From: an uncultured Lachnospiraceae bacterium
GTDB lineage: Bacteria; Bacillota; Clostridia; Lachnospirales; Lachnospiraceae
Assembly: GCA_900551895.1 (NCBI GenBank)
Contig: URXX01000018.1
Location: 1-25,555 of the forward strand
DNA: 25,555 nt
Reading direction: 5' to 3'
The notes beneath the pieces were generated by a model. It searched no databases. It was not told the origin of the DNA and saw only the letters and a program-made list of their open reading frames with translations. Made by a program: the position numbers and the translations under genes. Below, in pieces: positions 15,014-23,978 of the stretch (position 1 is the first letter of the stretch; each line of letters begins with the position of its first letter).

Positions 15014-15742
15014 CTATTCAATATCGATAAGCGTCATAATCATATCTTTTAATTTTCTATATTGTTCGTAGGAAACCGTTATCTTATTCCCTTCCTTGCT
15101 AATCAAATCTTCTTCGGAAAATTTTTTCACTGCACGGTTAATTGTTTTAACACAAAGCCCTGTCGAATCTGAAAGCCCCTGACGTCCTCCCCTCACACGC
15201 AAAATTCCGTTTCGTGCATACAGTTCGTATCTCTCCGTCAACAACATCGCCAGTCTGTCCGAACCTTGCAAAAATAAATATGCCCTGCTTTTTCGTCCGT
15301 CCTCCAGCAATGATTTTCCTGTCAGTTTTGCCTCCAACTTCAGCACTCGCAAATCCGACAGAAGCCATTTTTCATATTTCGCTTTTGGAATTTTCACCAC
15401 CGTACATGGTGTAGCCGTTTCCAAAGTTGTCATATATGTGTCCAAATCCATAATGATTTCCATACCGCCTAACGCATGAACACAGTCGAAACTCATAAAA
15501 TCATACGTAATTCCATAAATGCGATAATCGGTTGCCTTAATCATTCCTTTTCCTATAAAATATATCGTGTCGATTGGGGTATTCTCCCGCACAAATACCT
15601 GCCCTTTTTCCATCTCTTCAATCTGAAAGGAGTCCATAAGCCACGCCGGAGCGCTTTTAAAATACTCTTCAAATTGTTTTTGTGTTTCTTTCTTACAAGT
15701 CTTTAGAAATGGTAATACGTTGTATAAATATTTGTACTCCAT
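15014..15742 (-). CDS. Crp/Fnr family transcriptional regulator
   Basis: 242 aa. Residues from about 20 to 140 form a cyclic-nucleotide-binding-type beta barrel (EKGQVFVRENTPIDTIYFIG). A dimerisation helix and a winged helix-turn-helix follow from about 160 to 230 (GRQGLSDSTGLCVKTINRAV). The Fnr-type N-terminal cysteine cluster is absent (only isolated Cys), and the cAMP-binding RS-type phosphate cassette is not evident, so the ligand is unknown. The start at 15742 is one base from the add stop codon, showing tight coupling, with GAGAGGGG as binding site. Lying between add and punA, it probably senses a nucleoside, a nucleotide or the energy state and controls the salvage genes. This is inference from location. 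Confidence 0.87.
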   Translation of the reverse strand: MEYKYLYNVLPFLKTCKKETQKQFEEYFKSAPAWLMDSFQIEEMEKGQVFVRENTPIDTIYFIGKGMIKATDYRIYGITYDFMSFDCVHALGGMEIIMDLDTYMTTLETATPCTVVKIPKAKYEKWLLSDLRVLKLEAKLTGKSLLEDGRKSRAYLFLQGSDRLAMLLTERYELYARNGILRVRGGRQGLSDSTGLCVKTINRAVKKFSEEDLISKEGNKITVSYEQYRKLKDMIMTLIDIE

Positions 15743-15743
15743 T

Positions 15744-16703
15744 TTATACCCCTCTCAGTCTTCTCCAAAGTTCCGCTTTCACAGAGTCCTCTGCAAATGC
15801 CACATCAATGGCATTCCCCGTCATCTTGATTAACTCTTCATCTGTAATTCCATACTGTTCTTGGACAAATTTCATTTCTTTTTCCAAACTGGAATTGCTC
15901 ACGGTTCGATTGTCCGTATTAATCGTAACAAGAAGTCCCGCATCAAGAAATTCCCGTATCGGATATTCGGAAGGGTACTGAACTGCTTTCGTCTGTAAAT
16001 TACTGATCGGACACATTTCTATGCCGATTTTCTTTTCTTTGCACAATGCAATTCCTTCCTTATGCCCGCGAAGTGCAATACCGTGTCCGATTCTTGCCGC
16101 ACCGCAGTTGACGGACGCAATGACATTTTCTACTCTTCCGCACTCTCCTGCGTGAATGGTAAACGGAAGTCCGAGTTTCTTTGCCTCTGCAAATAGTTCC
16201 GCAAAATTTTCCATTGGAAATGCAGCCTCATTCCCCGCTAAGTCTACGGCGCAAAGTCCCTCACCCAAAAATTCCCTTGCCGCTTTCATCATTTCCAAAC
16301 TTTCCTCATTGAAATGATGACGCATTGCACAGGCAATTACATTATAGAAAATATTACATTCCTTTTTCGCCTCTTCCAGCCCTCCAATTACGGACTGAAT
16401 AACCTGTCTGCAGTTCAAGTGTTCATTTACTGATAACAGCGGAGCAAATCTCACTTCCACATACTGCACGTTATCCTTCTGCAAATCCATTAAAAATGCT
16501 TTCGATGCTTTTCTAAGTCCCTCTTCTGTCTGCAGACACTGTAAAGGCAAATCAAATTTTTCCAAGTACTCCGCCAAATTTCTGCAGTCTTCGCTTACCT
16601 GCATCTCACTTTGCTTTACCTCTCTGCCGAGAAGTTCACTGACAATCTGCACCGGTAAAGAACCGTCCAAATGACAATGTAGTTCCACTTTAGGTATAGA
16701 CAT
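15744..16703 (-). CDS. add: Adenosine deaminase
   Basis: 319 aa from the ATG at 16703, which follows AAGGAGGTGCGGT; the in-frame codons further upstream lie outside the binding site. It converts adenosine and deoxyadenosine to inosine and deoxyinosine, feeding the purine phosphorylase two genes downstream. Zinc ligands are in ELHCHLDGS (His9, His11). Further motifs are FTIHAGECG with the catalytic His/Glu, RIGHGIAL, and VTINTDN with the metal-binding Asp. It is cytoplasmic. It starts 94 bases after the BMP lipoprotein gene, across a hairpin, so its expression may be lower than or separate from that of the upstream genes. Confidence 0.93.
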   Translation of the reverse strand: MSIPKVELHCHLDGSLPVQIVSELLGREVKQSEMQVSEDCRNLAEYLEKFDLPLQCLQTEEGLRKASKAFLMDLQKDNVQYVEVRFAPLLSVNEHLNCRQVIQSVIGGLEEAKKECNIFYNVIACAMRHHFNEESLEMMKAAREFLGEGLCAVDLAGNEAAFPMENFAELFAEAKKLGLPFTIHAGECGRVENVIASVNCGAARIGHGIALRGHKEGIALCKEKKIGIEMCPISNLQTKAVQYPSEYPIREFLDAGLLVTINTDNRTVSNSSLEKEMKFVQEQYGITDEELIKMTGNAIDVAFAEDSVKAELWRRLRGV

Positions 16704-16734
16704 ACCGCACCTCCTTATCACATTATTTTCTTCT

Positions 16735-16780
16735 AAAAATAGTATAAGCACCTCACAATAATTGTGCAGATGCTTATACT
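16735..16780 (-). terminator. Hairpin between the BMP lipoprotein gene and add (possible partial terminator)
   Basis: AGTATAAGCA (16741-16750) pairs with TGCTTATACT (16771-16780), and inside lies the 13-base palindrome CACAATAATTGTG (16754-16766). On the minus strand ATTTTTAG follows, a short imperfect U-tract. It could end most transcripts after the BMP gene, or protect the 3' end of the upstream message. Confidence 0.6.
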
Positions 16781-16797
16781 TATTCTACATTTTCAAA

Positions 16798-17898
16798 TTA
16801 TTTGATTGATTCAACTTTTACAACTGATGTTGGTAAATCTTTTGCGTCTTTTGCTGCTGTATCATTTGCAACTTTAATTGAACCATCTTTTAATCCACTG
16901 TATACTTTATCGTATTCTTCCTGTGTGAATTTTTCAAATTTAGATGTGTTCATCGGTAACTGTACACCGTCATCTGCTGCACTTAAAGTAACTGATTTTC
17001 CACCTTCAAATGATTTGTCATAGTATGAAGCAACTGCATTATAAACTGAGTCACTTAATTTTTTCATTGCAGAAGTAATAACTGTATCTGATTCTACAGA
17101 CTGGTCTACGTCTACACCGATAACTTTCTTTCCTGCACCTTCTGCTGCTTTCATAACAGAGTTACCAACTCCACCACCGCAGGCAAAGATACATTCTGTT
17201 CCTTCACTGTACCAAGCGGCTGCTTTTGCCTGATTTTCAGGAGAAGCATCAAAGTTTCCTACGTATGTGTATTTAATATCGATAGCATCTTTTGATAAGC
17301 CAAGTTCTTTAGCTGCTGCGTCAGCACCCTGAACAAATCCGTATCCATAACGGATAACTGCAGGTACTGCGATTCCACCCATAAATCCAAGTTGTTTGTA
17401 TCCTTCTTTAACTGCTGCATAACCTGCTAAGTATCCTGCCTGTTCTTCAGCATAGAAAATAGAAAGAACGTTCTTTTCAATATGTGGTTTTTTATCATTT
17501 CCGATTGGCGCTGCATCAATAATAATAAATGTTACGTCAGGATATTTTGTCTGTGCTTCAAAAATTGGTTTTTCAAATAAGAATCCCGGTGTTACAACAA
17601 CTTTTGCTCCGCCTTTTACAGCAAGATCGATTGCTGTTAAACATGCCTTATCTGATTTTTCAGAAGGTTTGTAATATTTGCAGGAAATATCTTTTTCATC
17701 TGCGTATTTTTTCAATCCTTCCCATGAACCTTGGTTGAATGATTTATCGTCAATTGTTCCTACGTCAGTAATTAACGCTAATTCATATCCTCCCTTGTCA
17801 CCTTTCTTGTCATCTGATTCTCCCGGTTTCTTTGCACAACCTGCCATACCAAGCACCATTGCACCTGCCAAGATTAAACTAATCAGTCTCTTTTTCAT
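16798..17898 (-). CDS. BMP family nucleoside-binding lipoprotein of an ABC transporter
   Basis: 366 aa. A lipoprotein signal peptide (KKRLISLILAGAMVLGMAGC) puts the lipid-modified Cys at position 21. The mature protein is a type I periplasmic-binding fold of the BMP/PnrA/Med family, with DVGTIDDKSFNQGSWEGL near residue 45, GFLFEKPIFEA, GGIAVPAVIRYGYGF and the CGGGVGNSVMKAA segment. Members bind purine and pyrimidine nucleosides outside the membrane and deliver them to the permeases encoded upstream here. The ATG follows AGGAGGAAGAAAA. It lies 21 bases after deoC and, unlike in many BMP operons, comes after the ATPase and permeases. A hairpin follows, which may raise its message level. Confidence 0.92.
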   Translation of the reverse strand: MKKRLISLILAGAMVLGMAGCAKKPGESDDKKGDKGGYELALITDVGTIDDKSFNQGSWEGLKKYADEKDISCKYYKPSEKSDKACLTAIDLAVKGGAKVVVTPGFLFEKPIFEAQTKYPDVTFIIIDAAPIGNDKKPHIEKNVLSIFYAEEQAGYLAGYAAVKEGYKQLGFMGGIAVPAVIRYGYGFVQGADAAAKELGLSKDAIDIKYTYVGNFDASPENQAKAAAWYSEGTECIFACGGGVGNSVMKAAEGAGKKVIGVDVDQSVESDTVITSAMKKLSDSVYNAVASYYDKSFEGGKSVTLSAADDGVQLPMNTSKFEKFTQEEYDKVYSGLKDGSIKVANDTAAKDAKDLPTSVVKVESIK

Positions 17899-17919
17899 TT
17901 TTCTTCCTCCTTTTGACTT

Positions 17920-18585
17920 TTAATAATCTTTTACATTTTGCCCTTGAATAAGGGAAATTGCTGAACTTGTGCCTATTCTGTCGCATCCTGCTTCCAAAAA
18001 GGCTTCCATATCTTCCACACTTTTTACTCCGCCTGCGGCTTTCATTTTTACGTGTGGTCCAATATATTCCTTAAACAAAAGAATATCTTCCATTGTTGCT
18101 CCGGCAGTTCCGAATCCTGTGGAAGTCTTAATATAATCTGCTCCCGCTTCCGTCACTGCTTTACACATAGCAATTTTTTCTTCTTTTGTTAAGTAACATG
18201 TTTCAATAATGACTTTCAAAATTCTGTCACCCACAGCCTGTTTTAAACTGCGGATTTCTTCTGTCACTTTATCAAAATCACCATTTTTTACATCTGTGAT
18301 ATTGATTACCATATCCACTTCTCCGACACCGTCTTCCACTGCCTGTTCTACTTCGGCAAGTTTTGCCTTTGTTGTGCTGTATCCGAGTGGGAAACCTACA
18401 ACTGTACAAATATTGATTTTGTCGCCGTAAGTGTCATGGATTCTTTTAATGTAGTTCGGCGGAATACATACAGACGCCGTCTTATATTCCAATGCTTCAT
18501 CACATAATTTCTGAATATCTTCCCATGTTGCAAACGCTTTTAAAAGTGTATGGTCCACATGGCTTAAAATTTCACTTGTTTTCAT
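17920..18585 (-). CDS. deoC: Deoxyribose-phosphate aldolase
   Basis: 221 aa from the ATG at 18585, nine bases after AGGAG; the ATG at 18594 abuts AGGAG and is too close. It splits 2-deoxyribose-5-phosphate into acetaldehyde and glyceraldehyde-3-phosphate, the last step of deoxynucleoside breakdown. The TIM barrel shows Lys153 in YIKTSTGFGT as Schiff-base lysine, Lys182 in KMKAAGGVKS and Asp91 in GEVDMVINI, matching the known active site. It is cytoplasmic. It sits 12 bases after the pyrimidine phosphorylase gene and 21 before the BMP gene. Confidence 0.95.
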   Translation of the reverse strand: MKTSEILSHVDHTLLKAFATWEDIQKLCDEALEYKTASVCIPPNYIKRIHDTYGDKINICTVVGFPLGYSTTKAKLAEVEQAVEDGVGEVDMVINITDVKNGDFDKVTEEIRSLKQAVGDRILKVIIETCYLTKEEKIAMCKAVTEAGADYIKTSTGFGTAGATMEDILLFKEYIGPHVKMKAAGGVKSVEDMEAFLEAGCDRIGTSSAISLIQGQNVKDY

Positions 18586-18597
18586 CTTATCCATCTC

Positions 18598-19920
18598 CTA
18601 ATATTTTTCTACTCCGTTTGGAGTTACTCTGGCATAAATTAACGGTTCTTCTTTTGGCGGTTCTTCCTCAATGACTACAGACTGTTCGTATTTCTGCTGC
18701 GCATTGTCAAAAAGTTCTTCATCGGATGTATATAAAACTGCCAGCACATCTCCTGCTTTCACACTGTCACCCGTTTTTTTCTTTAAAATAATTCCGGCAG
18801 TGTAATCAATCTCGCTGTCCTTCGTTTCTCTTCCCGCTCCAAGCATGGAAGAGGCAATTCCACATCCCTCCGCATTCATATGCGTAATATATCCGTCTTT
18901 ATCTGCCAATACTTCCCGCTGATAAGAGGCTTTTGCAAATTTATCTGTATCACGAATGACATCTGCATCTCCACCTTGTGCCTCCACCATGGCAATGAGT
19001 CTGTCCAAAGCCTTTCCGCTGCTTATCGCTTCCTCCGCCATTTGTCTGCACTCTTCGATAGTTCCCTTTGCAGAAAGATACAACATATTTGACGCTAACT
19101 GTAAGCACACTTCCGTTAAATCTTTCGGTCCGTGTCCTTTTAATGTTTGTACCGCCTCAATAACCTCAAGACTGTTTCCAATATTATGCCCTAAAGGAAT
19201 ATCCATATTTGTAATCAATGCCGTCATCTTTTTACCGGCATTTTCACCGATAGAAACCATTTCTTTTGCCAGCGCAATGGAGTCTTCCACTGTTTTCATA
19301 AATGCACCGCTTCCGGTCTTTACATCCAACAGAATTCCGTCATTGCCTGCTGCAAGTTTTTTACTCATAATGGATACCGCTATAAGAGGTATGCTGTCTA
19401 CTGTCGCCGTCACATCACGAAGAGCATATAATTTTTTATCCGCCGGAGCAAGATTTCCCGACTGACCGATTACGGAAAGTCCTGTCTTGTTCACCACTTC
19501 AAAGAATCTATCCCTGTCCAGTGACGTCTGCATTCCCGGAATGGATTCCATTTTGTCTACCGTTCCACCTGTATGTCCCAATCCTCTTCCGGACATCTTT
19601 GCCACTTTCACTCCGCAGGAAGCGACAATCGGGGCAATAATAAGCGTTGTCTTATCTCCTACACCGCCTGTGGAATGTTTATCCACTTTCATTCCTTCGA
19701 TGCCCGATAAATCAACCATATCTCCCGAGTGTGCAACTGCGAGTGTCATCGCAAGCGTTTCCTCCTCAGTCATTCCCTGAAAATAAACTGCCATAAGAAA
19801 CGCTGACATCTGATAATCCGGAATCCTGCCGTCCACATATTCTGTAATCATGTACTGGATTTCTTCTTTTGTCAAAGCCTCACCATTTCTTTTCTTCATG
19901 ATTAAATCATACATTCTCAT
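18598..19920 (-). CDS. pdp: Pyrimidine-nucleoside phosphorylase
   Basis: 440 aa. It phosphorolyses uridine, thymidine and deoxyuridine to base and (deoxy)ribose-1-phosphate. The glycine-rich phosphate motif KHSTGGVGDKT (81-91), SGRGLGHTGGTVDKMESIPG near residue 114, the catalytic/anion-binding segment SVIGQSGNLAPADKKLYALRD (given in part: NLAPADKKLYALRD) and the C-terminal barrel-sandwich domain (from about 345, GDSVKAGDVLAVLYT) are all present. Thymidine phosphorylase (DeoA) belongs to the same family; the Firmicute-type length and operon favour the broader Pdp. The first ATG lies eight bases after AGGAGG. It is 14 bases from the second permease gene. Confidence 0.93.
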   Translation of the reverse strand: MRMYDLIMKKRNGEALTKEEIQYMITEYVDGRIPDYQMSAFLMAVYFQGMTEEETLAMTLAVAHSGDMVDLSGIEGMKVDKHSTGGVGDKTTLIIAPIVASCGVKVAKMSGRGLGHTGGTVDKMESIPGMQTSLDRDRFFEVVNKTGLSVIGQSGNLAPADKKLYALRDVTATVDSIPLIAVSIMSKKLAAGNDGILLDVKTGSGAFMKTVEDSIALAKEMVSIGENAGKKMTALITNMDIPLGHNIGNSLEVIEAVQTLKGHGPKDLTEVCLQLASNMLYLSAKGTIEECRQMAEEAISSGKALDRLIAMVEAQGGDADVIRDTDKFAKASYQREVLADKDGYITHMNAEGCGIASSMLGAGRETKDSEIDYTAGIILKKKTGDSVKAGDVLAVLYTSDEELFDNAQQKYEQSVVIEEEPPKEEPLIYARVTPNGVEKY

Positions 19921-19934
19921 AGCGTTTTCCTCCT

Positions 19935-20888
19935 TTATCTCATTCCTTTATCATAAGGAATGCCTTCTGCCTTCGGTGCCTGTGAATTCTTAGAGAAGAA
20001 TGCAAGCACAACCAACGTAGCAATATACGGTATCATTTTGTACACTTCATTTGGAATCGGAAGGCTCTTTAATACCGGAATTGCTGAGTAAGCACTCGCC
20101 AATGTTTTCATTACACCAAAGAAAAATGCTGCCATGAAAATCTTATTACTTCTCCACTGACCAAAAATCAATACTGCCAATGCCAAGAAACCGTATCCGG
20201 CAACGCTGGCATTAAAGTTTGTTGAAGTAGGAACAACAAATACAAGTCCGCCGATTCCCGCTAAAACACCTGAAATAATTACACCTGCATATCTGATTTT
20301 ATATACATTTACCCCGACTGAGTCCGCTGCGCCCGGATGTTCACCACAGGCACGGAGTCTGAGTCCGAACTTCGTTTTCCTAATAATAAACGCCGCAATG
20401 ATAAAAATCAAAATACCAAGATATGTTGTAATATAACTGTTTTGGAAAAATAACGGTCCGATTACCGGAATATCTCCCAAAAACGGTACTTTATCAATTT
20501 GGAACGTATCCGTAAACTGAATTTGCTGTACACCCTGAATCATTCTCGCTACAAAAATCGCAAATGCCGGTGCAAACATATTAAGTGCAGTACCGCTGAT
20601 TGTTTGGTCTGCTTTCATATTAATGGAAGCAAACGCATGAAGTAAGGAAAAAATTCCTCCGGTAACTCCGGCAATCACTACTGCGATTAATAACAATCCC
20701 TGACCGCTCATTGTTCCCTGTGTCATATTGATAAACAGGATACCGAAAAAAGCACCTATTACCATAATTCCCTCTAAAGCAATGTTAATTACACCGCTTC
20801 GCTCGGAGTACATACCTCCAATTGCTACAATCAGAAGCGGGATTGCAAAAAACATTGTCTGCTGCATAATAAAATATACAATATCCAT
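19935..20888 (-). CDS. nupQ: Nucleoside ABC transporter permease (NupQ/BmpC type)
   Basis: 317 aa with about nine hydrophobic helices. Conserved segments of the BMP-type permease family are visible: GGMYSERSGVINIALEGIM near residue 24, NMKADQTISGTALNMFAP near residue 90, the coupling loop LRACGEHPGAADSVGVNVYK near residue 178 and the GIGGLVFV segment. It forms the channel together with the larger permease encoded just upstream. The ATG follows GGAGGAATAAGAG and lies four bases after the preceding stop codon. Transport of nucleosides is inferred from the BMP lipoprotein and the salvage enzymes in the same cluster; related permeases carry simple sugars. Confidence 0.9.
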   Translation of the reverse strand: MDIVYFIMQQTMFFAIPLLIVAIGGMYSERSGVINIALEGIMVIGAFFGILFINMTQGTMSGQGLLLIAVVIAGVTGGIFSLLHAFASINMKADQTISGTALNMFAPAFAIFVARMIQGVQQIQFTDTFQIDKVPFLGDIPVIGPLFFQNSYITTYLGILIFIIAAFIIRKTKFGLRLRACGEHPGAADSVGVNVYKIRYAGVIISGVLAGIGGLVFVVPTSTNFNASVAGYGFLALAVLIFGQWRSNKIFMAAFFFGVMKTLASAYSAIPVLKSLPIPNEVYKMIPYIATLVVLAFFSKNSQAPKAEGIPYDKGMR

Positions 20889-20892
20889 ACTC

Positions 20893-22008
20893 TTATTCCT
20901 CCTTCTTCAGATTGTCTTTTTTCTTCTTTTCTTTTCTCAACGCAATTTTGCTAATCATTCCTTTGAAAAGTAAAGATAAAGCACCACAGTAAATAATCGC
21001 CGCAATAATCATATCAATAACTTCCGGCGCAAAATCAAATAACTGCATATTGTATCCGCCGACAGTAAGATGACCGATAAATAAACCGGCAAACAAAATA
21101 CCAATCGGATTTGACATTCCGAGTAAGGCTACGGAAATTCCCGAAAATCCCTCAGGAGCGATAATATCCAATACCTGTAAATATTTACCTGAATTTGCAA
21201 GATATAATAATGCTCCGCCGATACCTGCCAAAGCACCTGAAATTACCATAGAAAGAACAATGTTTCTCTTTGCGTTTATACCCGCATATTTACTTGCATT
21301 CGGGTTCTTTCCACAGGCCTTCAACTCGTATCCGAATGTTGTACGGTTCAAAACAATGTAAACTAAAATGACAAATATAATAACAATGATAATTCCCACA
21401 TTAATATCTGTGTTCGGGAAAATTTTGTCTAATCCCGCTTTTGGAAGGTTCGCTGTATCTGCCACCGCCATAGACTGATTTTTAACATGGTCGTAAATCA
21501 GTTTCTGAATCAAAAGGTTTACAAGATACATCCCGATATAGTTCATCATAATAGAAGAAATAACTTCGTTTACATTTCGAAATGCTTTCAAAATTCCCGG
21601 TATCATACCCCATAATGCTCCTGCCAAAGCAGCGCCCGCAATGGCTACAAGCCAGTGAACTCCAGCCGGTAAAAATGTACATTTTACTCCGATTAAAACG
21701 GCAACAAACGCTCCAATCGTAAACTGTCCTGCCGCTCCGATATTGAAAAGTCCTGTCTGGAAAGCAAATCCTACAGATAAACCTGTCATAATAATCGGTG
21801 TCGCATAATAAAACATCTGTCCGATTCCCTGCATTCCGTCTGTGAAACCGCCCTGCAAAATCATCATAAATCCGCCGGAAGCCTGACTCGGATTACTTGC
21901 TATCAATATGACAAGTCCAAAGAGCAGCCCACAAATAATTGCCAGAATTGAGGAACTGAAACTAATCATACCCTCTCTCTGAAAAAGACCTTTTTTCTTA
22001 TACTCCAT
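20893..22008 (-). CDS. nupP: Nucleoside ABC transporter permease (NupP/BmpB type)
   Basis: 371 aa with about nine to ten hydrophobic helices and a Lys-rich C-terminal tail (LRKEKKKKDNLKKEE). Typical segments are TGLSVGFAFQTGLFNIGAAG near residue 75, NEVISSIMMNYIGMYLVN near residue 145 and the coupling loop LKACGKNPNASKYAGINAKR near residue 229. It is a paralogous partner of the following permease. Its ATG lies 11 bases inside the end of the ATPase gene, with GGAGTG as binding site within that gene, which indicates translational coupling. Confidence 0.9.
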   Translation of the reverse strand: MEYKKKGLFQREGMISFSSSILAIICGLLFGLVILIASNPSQASGGFMMILQGGFTDGMQGIGQMFYYATPIIMTGLSVGFAFQTGLFNIGAAGQFTIGAFVAVLIGVKCTFLPAGVHWLVAIAGAALAGALWGMIPGILKAFRNVNEVISSIMMNYIGMYLVNLLIQKLIYDHVKNQSMAVADTANLPKAGLDKIFPNTDINVGIIIVIIFVILVYIVLNRTTFGYELKACGKNPNASKYAGINAKRNIVLSMVISGALAGIGGALLYLANSGKYLQVLDIIAPEGFSGISVALLGMSNPIGILFAGLFIGHLTVGGYNMQLFDFAPEVIDMIIAAIIYCGALSLLFKGMISKIALRKEKKKKDNLKKEE

Positions 22009-23527
22009 GATTCACACTCCTTTTCGCTCCTGCCATGTATAATCCCAGTTCTTCTGTTGTAACCTCTTTCGGATTTACATCTGCAACAATTTCTCCCTCG
22101 TACATTACTAAAATTCTGTCACTGACATTCATTACTTCATCTAACTCTAAAGATACAAGTAAAACCGCCTTGCCCGCATCTCTTTGAGCAATCAACTGTC
22201 TGTGAATGTATTCAATCGCTCCGACGTCCAGTCCTCGAACCGGCTGTACTGCAAGAACAATCTCCGGATTTCTGTCTAACTCTCTCGCAATAATCGCTTT
22301 CTGCTGATTACCGCCGGACATTCCGCGCACAATACTGTCTGCTCCCTGTCCCGAACGAATATCAAACTTTTTAATCAATTCTTCGGCATATTTGCGGATT
22401 GCGTCAAACTTCAAAAAGCCGTGTTTTTGGAAACGGTCTGTAAAATAAGTCTGTAACACTAAGTTTTCCTGAAGATTATAATCCAAAACTAAGCCGTCTT
22501 TATGTCTGTCCTCCGGAATATGTGCCATTCCGTCAAGGCATTTCTTTCTGATGCTTTCGTGGGTAATATCTTTCCCTTTCAAAAATACCTGTCCGCCATC
22601 TATCGGCATCATACCTGTAATTCCATATACCAGTTCTGACTGACCATTTCCGTCAATACCGGCTATCGTAACAATCTCGCCTTTTCTCACAGTAAATGAT
22701 ACGTTTTTTACTGCATCTTTCCCATGCTTTGCCTTGATTGTCATATTTTTTACTTCCAAGATTGCATCTCCCGGTTCGGATTCTTTCTTATCAATAATAA
22801 AATTGACCTTTCTTCCAACCATCATTTCTGACATCGCTTCTTTAGATGTATCTGCAACCTCGATTGTGCCAATGTACTTACCTTTTCGTAAAACGCTGCA
22901 TCGGTCTGCAACCTCTTTAATCTCATTCAACTTATGTGTGATGAAAATAATGGATTTTCCTTCCTCCACAAGCTGCTTCATAACTTTCATCAACTCGTGA
23001 ATTTCCTGCGGTGTCAATACTGCCGTAGGCTCATCAAAAATCAAAATATCATTGTCGCAGTACAACATTTTTAAAATCTCAACTCTTTGCTGCATACCTA
23101 CCGTAATATCGGAAATATATGCGTCCGGATCGATTTTAAATTTATAGCGTTCACTCAACTCCATAACTTTCTTGCGGGCATTCTCCATTTTCAATACTCC
23201 GCCCTTTGTTGTCTCGCGTCCAAGTACGATACTTTCCAAAACAGTAAAATTATGCACCAATTTAAAGTGCTGGTGAACCATACCTATTCCCAATGCGTTC
23301 GCATCGTTCGGGTTATTGATTTTCACCTCTTTGCCGTTAATTTTAATCTGTCCCTGTTCCGGCTGGTACAATCCAAATAATACACTCATTAATGTAGATT
23401 TTCCTGCCCCGTTTTCTCCCAACAAAGCGTGGATTTCACCTTTCTTTACTCGCAGCGTAATATCATCGTTTGCTTTAAACTCTCCAAACTGCTTCGTAAT
23501 ATGGTTCATTTCAATTACATATTCCAC
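21998..23527 (-). CDS. nupO: Nucleoside ABC transporter ATPase with two ABC domains (NupO type)
   Basis: 509 aa, two fused ABC modules as in sugar and nucleoside importers. The first has a complete Walker A GENGAGKST (37-45), a variant signature VGMQQR and Walker B ILIFDEPTAVL. The second has a degenerate Walker A (GIDGNGQSEL), a good signature MSGGNQQKAIIARELD and a Walker B region LAVQPVRGLD without the catalytic Glu. Such asymmetry is normal for this class, with one fully competent site. The start is GTG at 23527, seven bases after AGGAGG; the first in-frame ATG at 23509 is too far away. The gene follows cdd by 23 bases and overlaps the permease gene by 11. Confidence 0.93.
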   Translation of the reverse strand: MEYVIEMNHITKQFGEFKANDDITLRVKKGEIHALLGENGAGKSTLMSVLFGLYQPEQGQIKINGKEVKINNPNDANALGIGMVHQHFKLVHNFTVLESIVLGRETTKGGVLKMENARKKVMELSERYKFKIDPDAYISDITVGMQQRVEILKMLYCDNDILIFDEPTAVLTPQEIHELMKVMKQLVEEGKSIIFITHKLNEIKEVADRCSVLRKGKYIGTIEVADTSKEAMSEMMVGRKVNFIIDKKESEPGDAILEVKNMTIKAKHGKDAVKNVSFTVRKGEIVTIAGIDGNGQSELVYGITGMMPIDGGQVFLKGKDITHESIRKKCLDGMAHIPEDRHKDGLVLDYNLQENLVLQTYFTDRFQKHGFLKFDAIRKYAEELIKKFDIRSGQGADSIVRGMSGGNQQKAIIARELDRNPEIVLAVQPVRGLDVGAIEYIHRQLIAQRDAGKAVLLVSLELDEVMNVSDRILVMYEGEIVADVNPKEVTTEELGLYMAGAKRSVNHGV

Positions 23528-23550
23528 GTTTTTTCCTCCTTCTTTTTACT

Positions 23551-23964
23551 TTATTCCAAATCTGACGGACAAAAACCATACGGTAACATCTCTTTTAAAC
23601 TCATTACCTTCATACTATCTTCCCCGTCTGCAAGAATAATCTGAAATTCCTCCGGATTACAAAATTCCATCATAACCTGTCTGCAAACTCCGCAAGGCGC
23701 GCACAAATCATCCGCACCTGTTCCTTCCTTGCCTCCGACAATAGCAATTTTTTCAAATTCCATTACTCCGTCCGAAACCGCTTTAAAAAACGCAGTACGC
23801 TCGGCACAATTTGTCGGCGTATAGGAGGCATTTTCTATATTACAGCCATGATAAACTGTTCCGTTTTTTGCCAGTAACGCTGCTCCAACTTGAAACTTAG
23901 AATATGGAGCATACGATTTAAGACGTGCTTTTTTTGCTTCTTCCAGCAATTCTCTGTTCGTCAT
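23551..23964 (-). CDS. cdd: Cytidine deaminase
   Basis: 137 aa from the ATG at 23964, eleven bases after AGGAG; a GTG at 23976 overlaps the binding site and is rejected. It deaminates cytidine and deoxycytidine to uridine and deoxyuridine, the substrates of the pyrimidine phosphorylase in the same cluster. The zinc site is TNCAERTAF (Cys53, catalytic Glu55) and PCGVCRQ (Cys91, Cys94), the three-cysteine arrangement of small tetrameric bacterial enzymes. The sugar-binding GCNIENASY (40-48) is intact. It sits 14 bases after deoB. Confidence 0.95.
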   Translation of the reverse strand: MTNRELLEEAKKARLKSYAPYSKFQVGAALLAKNGTVYHGCNIENASYTPTNCAERTAFFKAVSDGVMEFEKIAIVGGKEGTGADDLCAPCGVCRQVMMEFCNPEEFQIILADGEDSMKVMSLKEMLPYGFCPSDLE

Positions 23965-23978
23965 ACATACACACACTC

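Noticed and set aside
18956..19465. A 169-codon open frame on the plus strand
   Set aside because: It lies wholly opposite the pyrimidine-nucleoside phosphorylase gene, whose motifs are intact; Ser/Ala-rich composition marks it as antisense noise.
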